A DNA stretch of 64,000 bases from Helopsaltes ochotensis (lineage: Eukaryota; Chordata; Aves; Passeriformes; Locustellidae): contig VXBM01001076.1 of assembly GCA_013400155.1 (NCBI GenBank), forward strand, positions 27,597-91,596, read 5' to 3'. The notes below the pieces were generated by a model. That model was not told the origin of the DNA. It did not search any database and saw only the letters and a program-made list of their open reading frames with translations. Both the position numbers and the translations under genes were made by a program. Positions 48,701 through 59,136 of this stretch are shown piece by piece. The number at the start of each line of letters is the position of its first letter. Position 1 is the stretch's first letter.

Positions 48701-51059
48701 ACCAAGGAACACAACAGAAATACGTGAGCAGCTGTTTAATACCTACAGTTTAATAACGTTTAATAACGTCCACAAGTGCTGGCATCCACCACCAGAGCAC
48801 TGACTACCTCTAGGCCAGCTTTTCTTATTCAGCTCCTTCTCTCCGGTGCTCAGGGCAGGCACAGTTTCCAGGCATCGTTAGAGCCATCACCCAAGTGTGC
48901 TAATCAGCTACACCATTAGGAGATTCGCCTCTTCACAGAGTTGCAGCCTTGAATTGACACCTTTAGACTCCAGGGAAAACATCAGCAGCAAAAGGGTAAA
49001 CTGTTGTTTCAAAGGAGTTGTTCCACCCGAAGTCCTTGCGCTGCTCTTGAGGCCCTCAAAGGCATGAAACAATCCCAAGGAATGGAAAAGTATCCTCCTC
49101 ATGCAGACCCGGGATGGGGAGAGACACTTTCTACAGCCGTATGAACAGATTCTCTTGAGAGAGTTTTCATTTTGCAAACACGAAATGGTCACAGGGTGAG
49201 AAAAACCACGTAAGGCCATGAAATCCCAAGAAGTCACTTCCCATTTCTCCAGAGGAACACCCAGCAAACCACTGGCGAGGGCACCTTCTCCAGCAGAGAA
49301 GGTCTCCTTGCCCAGCAGGCACTCCCTGGATCCTTCCAATACAAGACTCTAACAGGAGCAACAAATCAGAGTTACTTTTCAACTTGCTATTTGCACGTTT
49401 CAGGAGAAAAACTGAATCCTTGGGTTTCCTTGCCTGAAAGTTGCAAATTATTCCATGAAACTGAACTGCAGGTTGTTTATTAACTGCACCAGGATTCCCA
49501 GAGGGCTCCTAAAAGGGCAAAGAAACTGAATGCTGTTGATACACGGAGCACTGTGGTTTTCTCTGGTTAGCTCCAGGTCTTGGTTGATAATGAATTGTTT
49601 CAGATTAGCAGAAATAGGAAAAATAAAGGATGAGAGATGACTTCACATGGGAAACCCGAACACTGAGCTTCTATTTAACCAGGAGAAAAGAAGCCCAGCT
49701 GACTGCTTTGTAACAGTACTCTCAATATCTTTCAGGAACTAGAGCAGGACATCTCAACAGCAAAACCAAATCTGGTACAAAAGTAGTAGTAAAATGGAAA
49801 ATGGGTCATTTTATTCAGTACGGCCTGTAGTTTTCCCAAAGCACTCGATAGATGTAATGAATTCTGTGTTTCTATGATGGATATCTGCCACAAGAATAGG
49901 CACAGTTAAATACAACCATCCAAACTAAGCACTCAGCAATTCCTCTTTTAGCACATCAGGCAGACTAATCAAGTTTAACTGAAAGGAAGTGCACAGCAAT
50001 GTGCAAATGGAGGAAAAAGTCTGAAACAATGATGAATAACAGCATGTTACTGTGTAATAGGCAAATCTGTCACTAAAGTAACTGTTATGAATTATGTTTT
50101 TAGCAAGCCATGCAAAGGTACCATCACTTATGCAAACATTACCAACTCCACACAGGAAGCTTACATTATTCTTTTCCTTAAGGGTAAAAAATGGGCTGAA
50201 GGATCATTAAATGTATGACTAAACTGTACTATGAAACGCTTTTCTTTATCAAAAACCATTTTGCCTTTCTTTTCTAGAAAAGCAACCGTTGCATTCATAC
50301 ATAGTTACACTGAATCCAGTCACTTCCTCCTTTTATATTTTTCCACACATGTCCACACCCAATTTAAGATGTTTTCTATCTTTAGCCAAGTTGAATATTC
50401 CTTTAACAGTCGAACAGCTCAGCATTTGGCTGAATTACTTGGTGGAATAAAATTCCATGATGCAGCGGAGATAAATTTATTTTGCAAGTGCACTGCAAGT
50501 GCAGGATAACTTTTTTAGTTTATCATAAATCCCCACACAGCATCACACCAGAAAAAAAAACCCTCGTTTGTGCCTAGAATTTCCAGGCAGCTCATGAACA
50601 GAGCTCTGTGTTGCTGTACTTTTGACACGCATTATTTTGGTAACTAACAACATCATTACAATAGGGACTGTACGTGTTAGCATGACAAACCCCACTCTCT
50701 GTTCCTCCCGTGACAGTTATTCAAGTATCTGTACTTTAAAGGCCTTTGAACTAAACTTCTTTATATATATATATATATATTTAATTTATTTTTTGGCTGA
50801 GGGCACGAGTGGCAAATGTTGATTTGAGTGTGACACACCTTCCCATGTAGCCAGGACAGGGCCAGGTCTCCGGCCGGCCCCAGACACGGAGAACAGCCTG
50901 TACCGGAGCTCTGCAGTAAAACTCACAACTGGTTTGACACAAATCATGTGATTCCTCGCTGCCTCCCGAAAAGCAGTGTTTACACACCGGTGTCTGGAGC
51001 GGCACACGCCAGGTCAGCTCACAGCTCTCGCTTTATGGCTCTGCCTGTCACCCCCAGCC
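45701..51059. other. Intron 1, exon-1-side part
   Basis: 5.4 kb of intron with no recognised gene. A perfect TA microsatellite occupies 50762-50780. Confidence 0.6.
50762..50780. repeat. (TA)n microsatellite
   Basis: Perfect TA run of about 9.5 units in intron 1. Confidence 0.95.
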
Positions 51060-51097
51060 AGCGCAGCGCAGCGGGGCCGCTCGGGACGCGCTTAAAC

Positions 51098-51143
51098 CAC
51101 GGAGATGATTTAACCCTCGGCACGGAGATGATTTAACCCTCGG
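51098..51143. repeat. 23-bp perfect tandem duplication
   Basis: CACGGAGATGATTTAACCCT plus CGG occurs at 51098-51120 and again at 51121-51143. It lies at the edge of the CpG island in intron 1. Confidence 0.97.
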
Positions 51144-51238
51144 CTCCTGCAGGGCAGACAGAGCCTCCGCCTGGCCCCGCCGCCGAGCCGGGACACAGGG
51201 AACGAGCTCCCGGTCGCCGCGACCCCACCGGAGACTTC

Positions 51239-51375
51239 CCGGGGACGACGGGGATGACCCCAGGGACAACTCCAGGGGACAGCGGGGGGCGATCCCGGGG
51301 ATAACTCCCAGAGACAGCCCCCAGGGACAACAGGGGTGACCCCAGGGACAATCCCCAGGGACAAAAGGGTGCCCC
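51239..51375. repeat. Degenerate 22-25-bp GC-rich tandem repeat
   Basis: Repeated variants of CCCCAGGGACAAC and GGGGATGA/GGGGTGA modules. It lies about 140 bp inside intron 1 from the exon 1 donor, within the CpG island. Confidence 0.75.
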
Positions 51376-51515
51376 CAGTGCCAGCCGGACCCCCCATCGC
51401 ATCCTCCCGCACCGCCCCATAGCGAGCCCGGGCAGCGGCGGCGCCGGCGGCGCGGAGCCCTTTGTGCGGCGGCGGCGGCGCGGGGGCCACCCCCGCACCC
51501 CTCGGCAGCGCTCAC

Positions 51516-51580
51516 CAGCTGTCCAGCTCCAGCTCCAGCAGCGACTGGGTCCGCTCCGAGCTGCAGTGCAGGCACCACAT
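51516..51580 (-). CDS. IQSEC1: IQSEC1 coding exon 1 (alternative N-terminus MWCLHC)
   Basis: Encodes residues 1-22, beginning MWCLHCSSERTQSLLELELD. The start at 51578-51580 has G at -3. The exon ends with TG at 51516 before a GTGAGC donor, and the split codon becomes Cys when joined to C at the start of exon 2. This is the N-terminus of the long human IQSEC1 isoform as I remember it. The other known human start (MACRRRYF) is not visible here and probably lies further upstream. The frame stays open upstream to another ATG at 51809-51811, so a longer N-terminus cannot be excluded. Confidence 0.93.
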
Positions 51581-51756
51581 GGCCGGGCCGGAGTGTCGGG
51601 CGGGGAGCTCCGTGCCACCATAGCCGCCCCTCGGGCCGCCCCGCCCCGCGCCCGCTCCCCTCAGCCGGCGGCGGCGGGGCAGGGAAGCGGGCAGAGCGCA
51701 GGCGTGGAGGGCGGGATTCCCGGGAAAAGCGCGGCTCCGAGGGCTCATTCCAGCAG

Positions 51757-52300
51757 CCTTCACACCCCTCACCGTGCCCGGGGGTCTCTCGGACCGAGTT
51801 CCAGCGGGCACCGTTCTCCCCGAGGGCCCCCCTCACACCTCACCGTGCCCGGACGTCTCTCGGACCGGGCTCCGGCGGGCACGGTTCTCTCCGAGGGCTC
51901 CCCTCACACCTCACCGTGCCCGGGGGTCTCTCGGACCGGGCTCCAGCGGGCACCGTTCTCTCCGAGGGCTCCCCTCACGCCTCACCGTGCCCGGGGGTCC
52001 CCCGGACCGGGCTCCAGAGGACACGGCTCTCCGAGGGCTCCCCTCACGCCTCACCCTGCCCGGGGGTCCCCCGGACCGGGCTCCAGAGGACACGGCTCTC
52101 CGAGGGCTCCCCTCACGCCTCACCCTGCCCGGGGGTCCCTCGGACCGGGCTCCAGAGGACACGGCTCTCCGAGGGCTCCCCTCACACCTCATCGTGCCCG
52201 GGGGTCCCTCGGACCGGGCTCCAGAGGACACGGCTCTCCGAGGGCTCCTCTCATGCCAGCAGCCCTCACACCCCTCACCGTGGCCGGCGGCCCCTCGGGC
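51757..52300. repeat. 69/71-bp GC-rich minisatellite upstream of exon 1
   Basis: Copies anchored on ACCGTGCCCG-like sequence begin at 51771, 51842, 51913 (71-bp spacing), 51984, 52053, 52122 (69-bp spacing) and 52191; the last related anchor is at 52277. The unit core is CTCGGACCGGGCTCCAG. The 71-bp copies lie nearest the IQSEC1 start codon. Both array ends carry a related CAGCAGCC-T/C-TCACACCCCTC flank, which hints at the ancestral unit. The 69-bp spacing is divisible by three and creates long spurious open frames on both strands. Confidence 0.95.
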
Positions 52301-52320
52301 CCCCGACAACAAAATAGCAA

Positions 52321-54664
52321 CACCCACCCCACAAACTTCATACCCTGTAATAACACAACAAAGCTCCGGTGGCCGATCTCTGTAGTTTGGGGAAACTTTA
52401 GTCAGGAACTGAAAATGTCGCTCGGGCGAACCGGCTGCAAAGGAGGAGCAAGGCGCAAAGCCGTGAATACGACATACCTCGTATTTATACATCCCATGAG
52501 GGCTGACCGCGTCTTTCACGGTGGTAAAAAGAATCGAGGCAACTTTAGTTAAACCCCCCCGCTTAAACATTTGGATGGAGCGTGCGTTTTGCATAGTTTC
52601 CTAAGGAAGCATTAGGCATAGATTCCAATAAGCCTGGGTTTAACTAGCTTTCAGTGAAACTCAAACACGTTAAGGAAGGACACACCTACAGCGGCTGTTT
52701 TAATAGGAATGTCACTGCAAGACTCTAACCAGAGACTATTTACGCTGCAATGCCTGCTTTCAACATCAAATGGTTATCCGGACCAGCCTCTGCCCCGCAG
52801 AACGTCTGGGATCCACGGCCCCACGTTTTTTCTGGTCCTGACTCAATGCCTCCTGCATCAGGCTTCGTCTCCGCTTGTAAACAGAGACAAATCCAAAGCA
52901 GACACAAGCAGTTCCCAAAAGTCAGCTTCTCCTTCGGAAACCAGTTTCCATTTAGGAACCAAGTGCAGACAGTTTTAGCGTGGGCTGTGAAGGAGACATA
53001 TTGGACAGGGCGGCTGGAAAGCTCTGACCTTAAAAGCAGTCACAGAATTTTCTGAAGAATGTGCTTTTCTGAAGCCACTTCAAACACAATCTTCCTTCTA
53101 CAGATATGATCCCGCTAGCTCAGCAAATAACCAAGCAATACAAACACATCCCATTCCAAACAGTGCGTGGATAATTGTTACAGATGGCTTTCCCCCCATC
53201 GATGTCAAGCATCCAGAATTCCCAATTCAGTCTCGACCATTCTGCCATTCTGCTACAAAGTTTTTCTGAGATCACTTCTTGCTCGAATATGTCATTTAAA
53301 TTTTAAGTAGAGGTTAAATCCCCAAATCGTCTACACATTTAAGATCTCGCACGTATTCCAACCGGGGGAATTAAACACAGAAAACCAAATTCTTGCTGAA
53401 CTACGCAGACAACATTGTGGTTTCCGAGTCGAGGCAGCCTGATGCAGTTATTTTTGGAGGGATTTTTTTTGTGAATGCTTCAGCATTCCAAAACCATTTT
53501 AATTCAACCATAATCAATAGTGTACATTTAATTTTCCCTCAGGTAACAAGTACTGTAATCCACACCACACCATCCACCCTGTCTCAGGCGGTGATTTAGC
53601 AGAGGTCTCTAAGTCTATGACTTCTTAGATGGCATGTAGATAAGTTTCTTTGCCATCCTGATGGCAGAGGTGCTGAACACACAGAGCTGATGTTTCAGGC
53701 CCCAGAAGACAGGGGCAGAAGAGGCTCTTCTACCAACACAGAGCCAAAATGTGGGCTTCCATAGCACTTTACTGATCTGCACTTTGCATAGGAAGCTTTG
53801 GCAGAACCAGTAGGATGGATATTCTCTGTTGTGCTCCTGTTGCTATTTTGACACCTAACTAGCATTAGAGTTGCCACTAAGATATTGTAGAAATATGAAG
53901 TGCAGTGTAAGGAGGTCAAAAAGTAACTTTTCATGTCCTGTTATCCTTGTTCCTGGCAATTTGTTGGAGAACAACTAACAGCTCAACACAAAGTGATCTT
54001 TGCTCCGTTAGATCAACTTGACTTAGAGCAAAAATGAAGGAACTGGGAAATCTTTCTGAAGAGGAAGTAAACAAAGATTTTAAAGCATGATTTTACAGTC
54101 TCCAGACCAGCCCAGACGTTTGAGGGAAATAATTGTGAAGCAAGTGGGCTGGCTGACCACGGGAAGAGCTTATTGTGACAAGCAGCTTACTCACTGCAGC
54201 TGCTGCTTCATTCATTTTGGACCACTGCAGTTTCCAGCCAGTTGCCCAACAAGCAGCACTCTCAAACTACAATATCTCAGCAGTGAATGACTTCCTCAGA
54301 CTGCCTGCTAAAGCCAACCCTATTTTATTTCTAATACAGAAATATAATTAAACCTTAGATTAAACACAACACTGAAATTTTGGGTTATCCAGTAATTTAC
54401 ATAAATCACTGCTATTTAATGTGTTAATGGCTAAAACAAAGTTTATAAACCCCCAGAGTGCAAGAAACTCAATTTGTAATTATGAGCACACAGCAATTTG
54501 TACAATATGCCATCTAAATCTACAGTAATTATGACCCTGCTTAAAGGGTAATTCCCAACTTAATCACATTTAATACACCATTATTTCCAAGATCTGAAAA
54601 GGCTGAAAAATAAGCATTTGAATAAAAGCAAAGGGTTACACATGCAAAAAAAAAAAAAAAAAAA
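52321..54664. other. Upstream region, no gene recognised
   Basis: The first 300 bp are still moderately CpG-rich and may belong to the promoter flank. The rest is AT-rich. It could be intergenic or an intron of longer IQSEC1 isoforms that start further upstream. Confidence 0.5.
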
Positions 54665-54760
54665 NNNNNNNNNNNNNNNNNNNNNNNNNNNNNNNNNNNN
54701 NNNNNNNNNNNNNNNNNNNNNNNNNNNNNNNNNNNNNNNNNNNNNNNNNNNNNNNNNNNN
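54665..54760. other. Assembly gap (96 N)
   Basis: Run of N preceded by a poly(A) tract of about 20 bases. Open frames crossing it are meaningless. Confidence 0.99.
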
Positions 54761-57700
54761 TTTCTTCCTGCAGAGTATAAATACAGCCATGCAGCATTGT
54801 ACAATAAACTGCATGTACAAGTCAAAATACCTGTTATTCCTTTCACAGTGGGATTTGGGGAGATATTAATGAAAAAAAATACGCTAACCCATGTGGATCC
54901 TCCACTTCTCGCTTCCCATGGTGAATTCTCTGTTTCTCATGCTTTCCCTCCACCCATGCTTACCTGTACACCTAATGTAAACCAAGTATTCAGTAAAAAA
55001 GATCGGGACAGATCCATTTCAGGGATATACAGCACAATCCTCTTTCACATTATTTCCTTTTGGTGCACAGTGAGAATTAGCAGTGAACAGTAATTGATCC
55101 TCTAACCCTATAAAACATCATAATGTTCCCACATCACCTGGGATGACGTGGGAATTCTCAAGTAGGCCAGGGAATTCTTCAAAAGCTAACATGCTCCTGA
55201 ACTCATCCCAGTTTTCTGTTCCCCCAAAGTGGATTTATCTGCTCTCATACACATTTCTGCATTTTCCGTGGCTCTGTACTAGATTATTTCATTTTTTTAA
55301 TGCCAATACACAAAAATCAGCATAAAAACAATAACTACAACTTCAGTTCATTTTTTAAACTGAACTTATGAAGCCTTTAAACAAACACATCTGGGAAAAG
55401 GCTTTATGCTGTCAGTTGCTACGGAGTAGGCAAAACAATGAATCTTTGTAGTCTTTTTTGCTCTCCAAAGAACAAATCCAAAATCTATTTAAGGCAAAGG
55501 AAGTCTTCACTGATTTCAAGGGTTTGGAGACCCAAAGTGGTACTTTTCATCCATCTCTCTCAAAGCCCCTCACCTTTACAAAACCTACATGAGATTATTG
55601 CTGTGTGAATGATGGTAATACTGAAGCATGAAGATTATAAACCATAGCAGAGGAAAATTAGAGTAATTTCTCTCAGTTGCCTTGCAGATCAGTGGGAGAG
55701 CTAACAGTGAAACAGATCTACCTACATGTTCTGCTTCTTTTTCCCCTCCCACAAAACAAGATGCTGTGCTCTACAGAGGGAGGAAAGATCAGCGTGTGTT
55801 GTTGGCCGTCAAAAGAAACCTTGCCAGAGAAAGGCTGTGCTCTCCAGCAAAATCTCTCCATACCCTGGCTAGAAGATTTGGATAAGAGCAGCAATTTTGG
55901 AATAAAAAAGGAAATTCCATGTGATAACAAGGCTTCAAAATGCTAAGATACCCTGATTTACCAAGGCTGGAGCATGCAAACCAGGCAACCGTGCAAACTG
56001 CAGCGAGTTATGAAGCACATGCACAAAATCTCAACACTGAGAGAAACAATGCCTAAAGAGGCTTAGACTGCAGTCAAAGCATTAGACCAGAGCCAGGATT
56101 CCTGACTGAAAATTCCCTGCTGTCACTACTCTGACCTGGTTTTGTCCCTCAGAGTCAGTAGTTGATCCTACAAACCCTCCCTTGTGCTAGAAGCTATTGT
56201 AAACTGTATTAGTGGTGCACTATTTTACATCCTGACTATTTACATCCACGGCAACAACACTGGGAAAAGTAACATTAGGCAGAGCTTTTTTGAGCACCAC
56301 TTAGGTGTCTCTCAGACAGCTCTGAAATGCTGCTCACGCTGCTTCTGAGCTGATGTCTTCATCCTCTGGCCCTGCCTCTGCTCCCCATAGTGCAGCTCAC
56401 AGCAAGACACAGTTTTGGTTTTCCACAAAAATTAATCCATTACTAGATAACTACATTTCATTTTGACACTGTTGAGGGATTTAAAATTTCTCTTAACAGA
56501 TCCACAGACACACGGAACTTTTTTTTCCCCTTGTACAAATACCAAATACCTCCCTTTGAAAAGAATTTAGCAGAGGCCTTTCTGCAGCTGTCCCTGTTGC
56601 TGCCACTCATCCCAGCAGTGAAACGATACCTGAGGAGCAGAAGCTGCAAGAAAGGTCAGTCAGCACTGAGCGGTGGTTCTTCAAGAGGAAACCTTTCCTT
56701 TTCATAAATCCAGGGATAGAAGGAGCGTGGATGCTTGGAAGTCCCCCAAGGGCCGTACAGAGGCTAACAAGGAGCCAGAGAGCCCCCTTAGAAAGAAGTT
56801 CATCTGGAAGCCAAGAAAGCCACTGTGATTTCACCAGAAATCACAGACAGAGTAAAAGGGAAAGAGAAGTCTCTCATCTGAATTTGTGGGGCAATAAAGG
56901 CAGGACTCTGTACCAGGAATACAAGGTGACTGCAATTCTAACGCTGTTGATACCATGACATCTATAAAACTCCTTTGTTCTTTCTGACTGAAATACATAC
57001 AAGGGTGGCTCCTTCATTCTCCTCACGTGGAGTGGCACCTTCTCTGTGGAAGCCAGAGCTCCCACAGCCCAGGACACAGCTGAACATTTGCAGCACCAGG
57101 TCACTGGGTTCCTGTGGCTGCGTGTTTGCTGCCGCTGCTGAGCAAAGGTGGTGGGGTCAGGATGGAGAAACTCAGGACGTAAGGAACAGATCCTGATGCT
57201 CTAAACCAGCAGAGCTCACAGAGGGAAAGCTGAAACCATGGGCTCCCCCTTCCAGACTGTTACTTTGCCATAATAAAATACTGAAAAAGTAATTGTCACT
57301 GAATAAAATGTCTTGCAAGGAATTTGGACAGAAAACACACATTGAGATGATACAAATAATGCAGGTGGCAAATACACGTGGGGTTAATGCTCTTGAACAC
57401 CCTGTGTAAATCAACTGAACCCAAATCATCCTTTAAAAATATTCCATACCATAAGGTTCCTCAGAGCTCCCTCTTTTTTCCTGCTTTCATTTCGTGGCAG
57501 TAATAATGTATTTTCTGCAAAAAAGCATTTCTTTGGGATTAATGGCAGCTGAGATTAACAATGCTTAGTTATGCTTCATGTCATCAACATCTCAAAAGCT
57601 CTCCATCCCCAAGAATAGCACAATTATGCTTACTTGATATTTATTGTTTTGGTTTTTTTTTTCCCTGTTTGAACAATTCATACATTTACTGAAATGAGCG

Positions 57701-59040
57701 AGCTTCAGTGCACACACTAAGATCAAGTAGAAAGAGACATGACTGATTTTAACCTTTTTAAACTAATATTTTCTACTTCTAACAAATACAGGATTGTGTT
57801 TCTTTGAACACATATGTGAAAAGAATTACAAACCCCACAGATAGTGGCTGAGAGCTCAGGAACATAATTACTATTGAGCATTAAAGTAAATACTGGAATG
57901 TTGCTAGTTTAGATTCTAGACAGAACTGTCTCTCCAGGAGCATTCGTGACATCTGGCTCAGGATAATGTGCTCAGAGATCACGTGTGCCATGCAGAAGGA
58001 CATATTTTCCATGAGTGCCTTTCTGCAAGCACCATTTGAAACCAAGGAATTTTTCTGCTTGAAGCTCAGACTGTGTTACAGTTATTTATTTTGATAGCAA
58101 CCACCAAGTTTAAACTGTCAGTAAAATGACAAGCATCACTGCAATTCCCATATATAAATAATAATTTCTAACAGTCTAATTTTAAGGTAAAGAAATCACA
58201 GTTTCACTAACTGCATATTTAAACACATGGGTAAGGAGTTTATAAGGGAGATCTTATTATTTACTTAATGAAGTTAGATTTAAAGGCATTTCATGAAAAT
58301 ATTTTCATGGTTTCTCTATTAGTGCGTGGATGTGCAATGCAACTACTTTTAAATTCAGAAAAGTATTTATCTACACTCCCATTTTGTCAACTCTATCAGC
58401 ACTGAGATGCACCGTAGTACTCAGATAGAAGACTCGATTATTGAATATTTACAGACACTTCTTTTTGCCATTGCACATCCCTCAGCTGATCCTGCAGGCA
58501 ACTGTGCCACAGTGTCCCTTTCCACAAAATGCAGCAGAGTGCAGAGGGCGGTCACCATGGAAAAGCAAAGCAACAAAGCCCCATTCCCCAGCAGTGATCG
58601 TGCAGCAAGATGAGTTCTGGGCTAAGGTTACCCTCTACAGACACAGAGCAGGGAACAGCTGCGTGTGTGTGGCACAGCTCAGCCTCCACTCGCCGACTTC
58701 GGTCCATGGACCACACTCAAGAACTGTAAAAACTCAATCCTAGCTGACCTTGTCCGTGGTAATCTTTATAGGGAATAGAAACTTCAGCGGTGTAAGCGAA
58801 AATGAGAGTGGAAGCAAGAACAACACACCTTGGAGGAACACTCCACACCAACATGGAATGAAGAGCATAAAAAAAGGAACATTTTTGTTCCTGTTTCCTG
58901 ACTGGAGCCTGGAGGGCAGCGCTGCATGTTGCAGTGCCCTAAGGAACGTGCTGAATTCTCAGATAAAGGCTGGGCAGGTCAGGCTGCTTTCACAGGGAGA
59001 CAGGGCACCTCTGCCCATCCTGCCCGAGCTCTGGGCACAG
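54761..59040. other. Upstream region, no gene recognised
   Basis: 4.3 kb of AT-rich sequence. Short open frames only, none with a recognisable domain. No mobile element identified. Confidence 0.5.
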
Positions 59041-59136
59041 CAGGGCTCAGACAGCGCACCAGGGTGTGCCCACAGGGCTCAGACAGGGCACCAGGGTGTG
59101 CCCACAGGGCTCAGACAGGGCACCAGGGTGTGCCCA
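59041..59136. repeat. 32-bp tandem repeat, 3 copies
   Basis: Unit begins CAGGGCTCAGACAGGGCACC and continues AGGGTGTGCCCA. Copies start at 59041, 59073 and 59105, with one mismatch in the first copy. Followed at about 59164-59186 by a short CCCAAT hexamer run. Confidence 0.95.

Larger units (their letters stand above)
1..51580 (-). other. IQSEC1: IQSEC1 gene body, partial (3' end outside window)
   Basis: Thirteen coding exons on the minus strand join at GT/AG sites with consistent phase into one 949-codon frame, from the start codon at 51578-51580 to the end of exon 12 at 1355. Coding lengths in order are 65, 280, 1265, 162, 123, 167, 140, 30, 126, 100, 162, 177 and 50 nt. The product matches the IQSEC1/BRAG2 family along its whole length: a short N-terminus and coiled-coil segment, an IQ motif, a long Ser-rich linker, Sec7, PH and a basic tail. 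As I recall it, the human 963-residue form has only about 14 further residues, encoded by another exon. I find that exon nowhere between 1 and 1354, so it should lie to the left. IQSEC1 activates ARF6 (and other ARFs) at the plasma membrane and endosomes, controlling integrin, cadherin and AMPA-receptor trafficking. IQSEC2 and IQSEC3 are paralogues; identity at the N-terminus and linker favours IQSEC1. Confidence 0.95.
51060..52320 (-). promoter_or_regulatory. IQSEC1: CpG island / promoter region of IQSEC1 first exon
   Basis: This roughly 1.25-kb block is strongly GC- and CpG-rich, in sharp contrast to the AT-rich flanks. It surrounds the start codon of the first coding exon, including GGC-rich runs at about 51435-51485. 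A CpG island over a first exon is typical of a broad, TATA-less vertebrate promoter. I see no clear TATA box. Part of the CpG content on the upstream side comes from a minisatellite. The transcription start cannot be placed from sequence alone. Confidence 0.75.

Noticed and set aside
51464..52552. 362-codon plus-strand open frame, and overlapping frames of 262 and 227 codons on the minus strand
   Set aside because: They run through the GC-rich minisatellite. The 69-bp copies are a multiple of three and stop-poor, so several frames stay open on both strands. Translations are just the repeat.
54541..54869. Open frames spanning the N gap
   Set aside because: Their translation depends on unknown bases and homopolymer runs.
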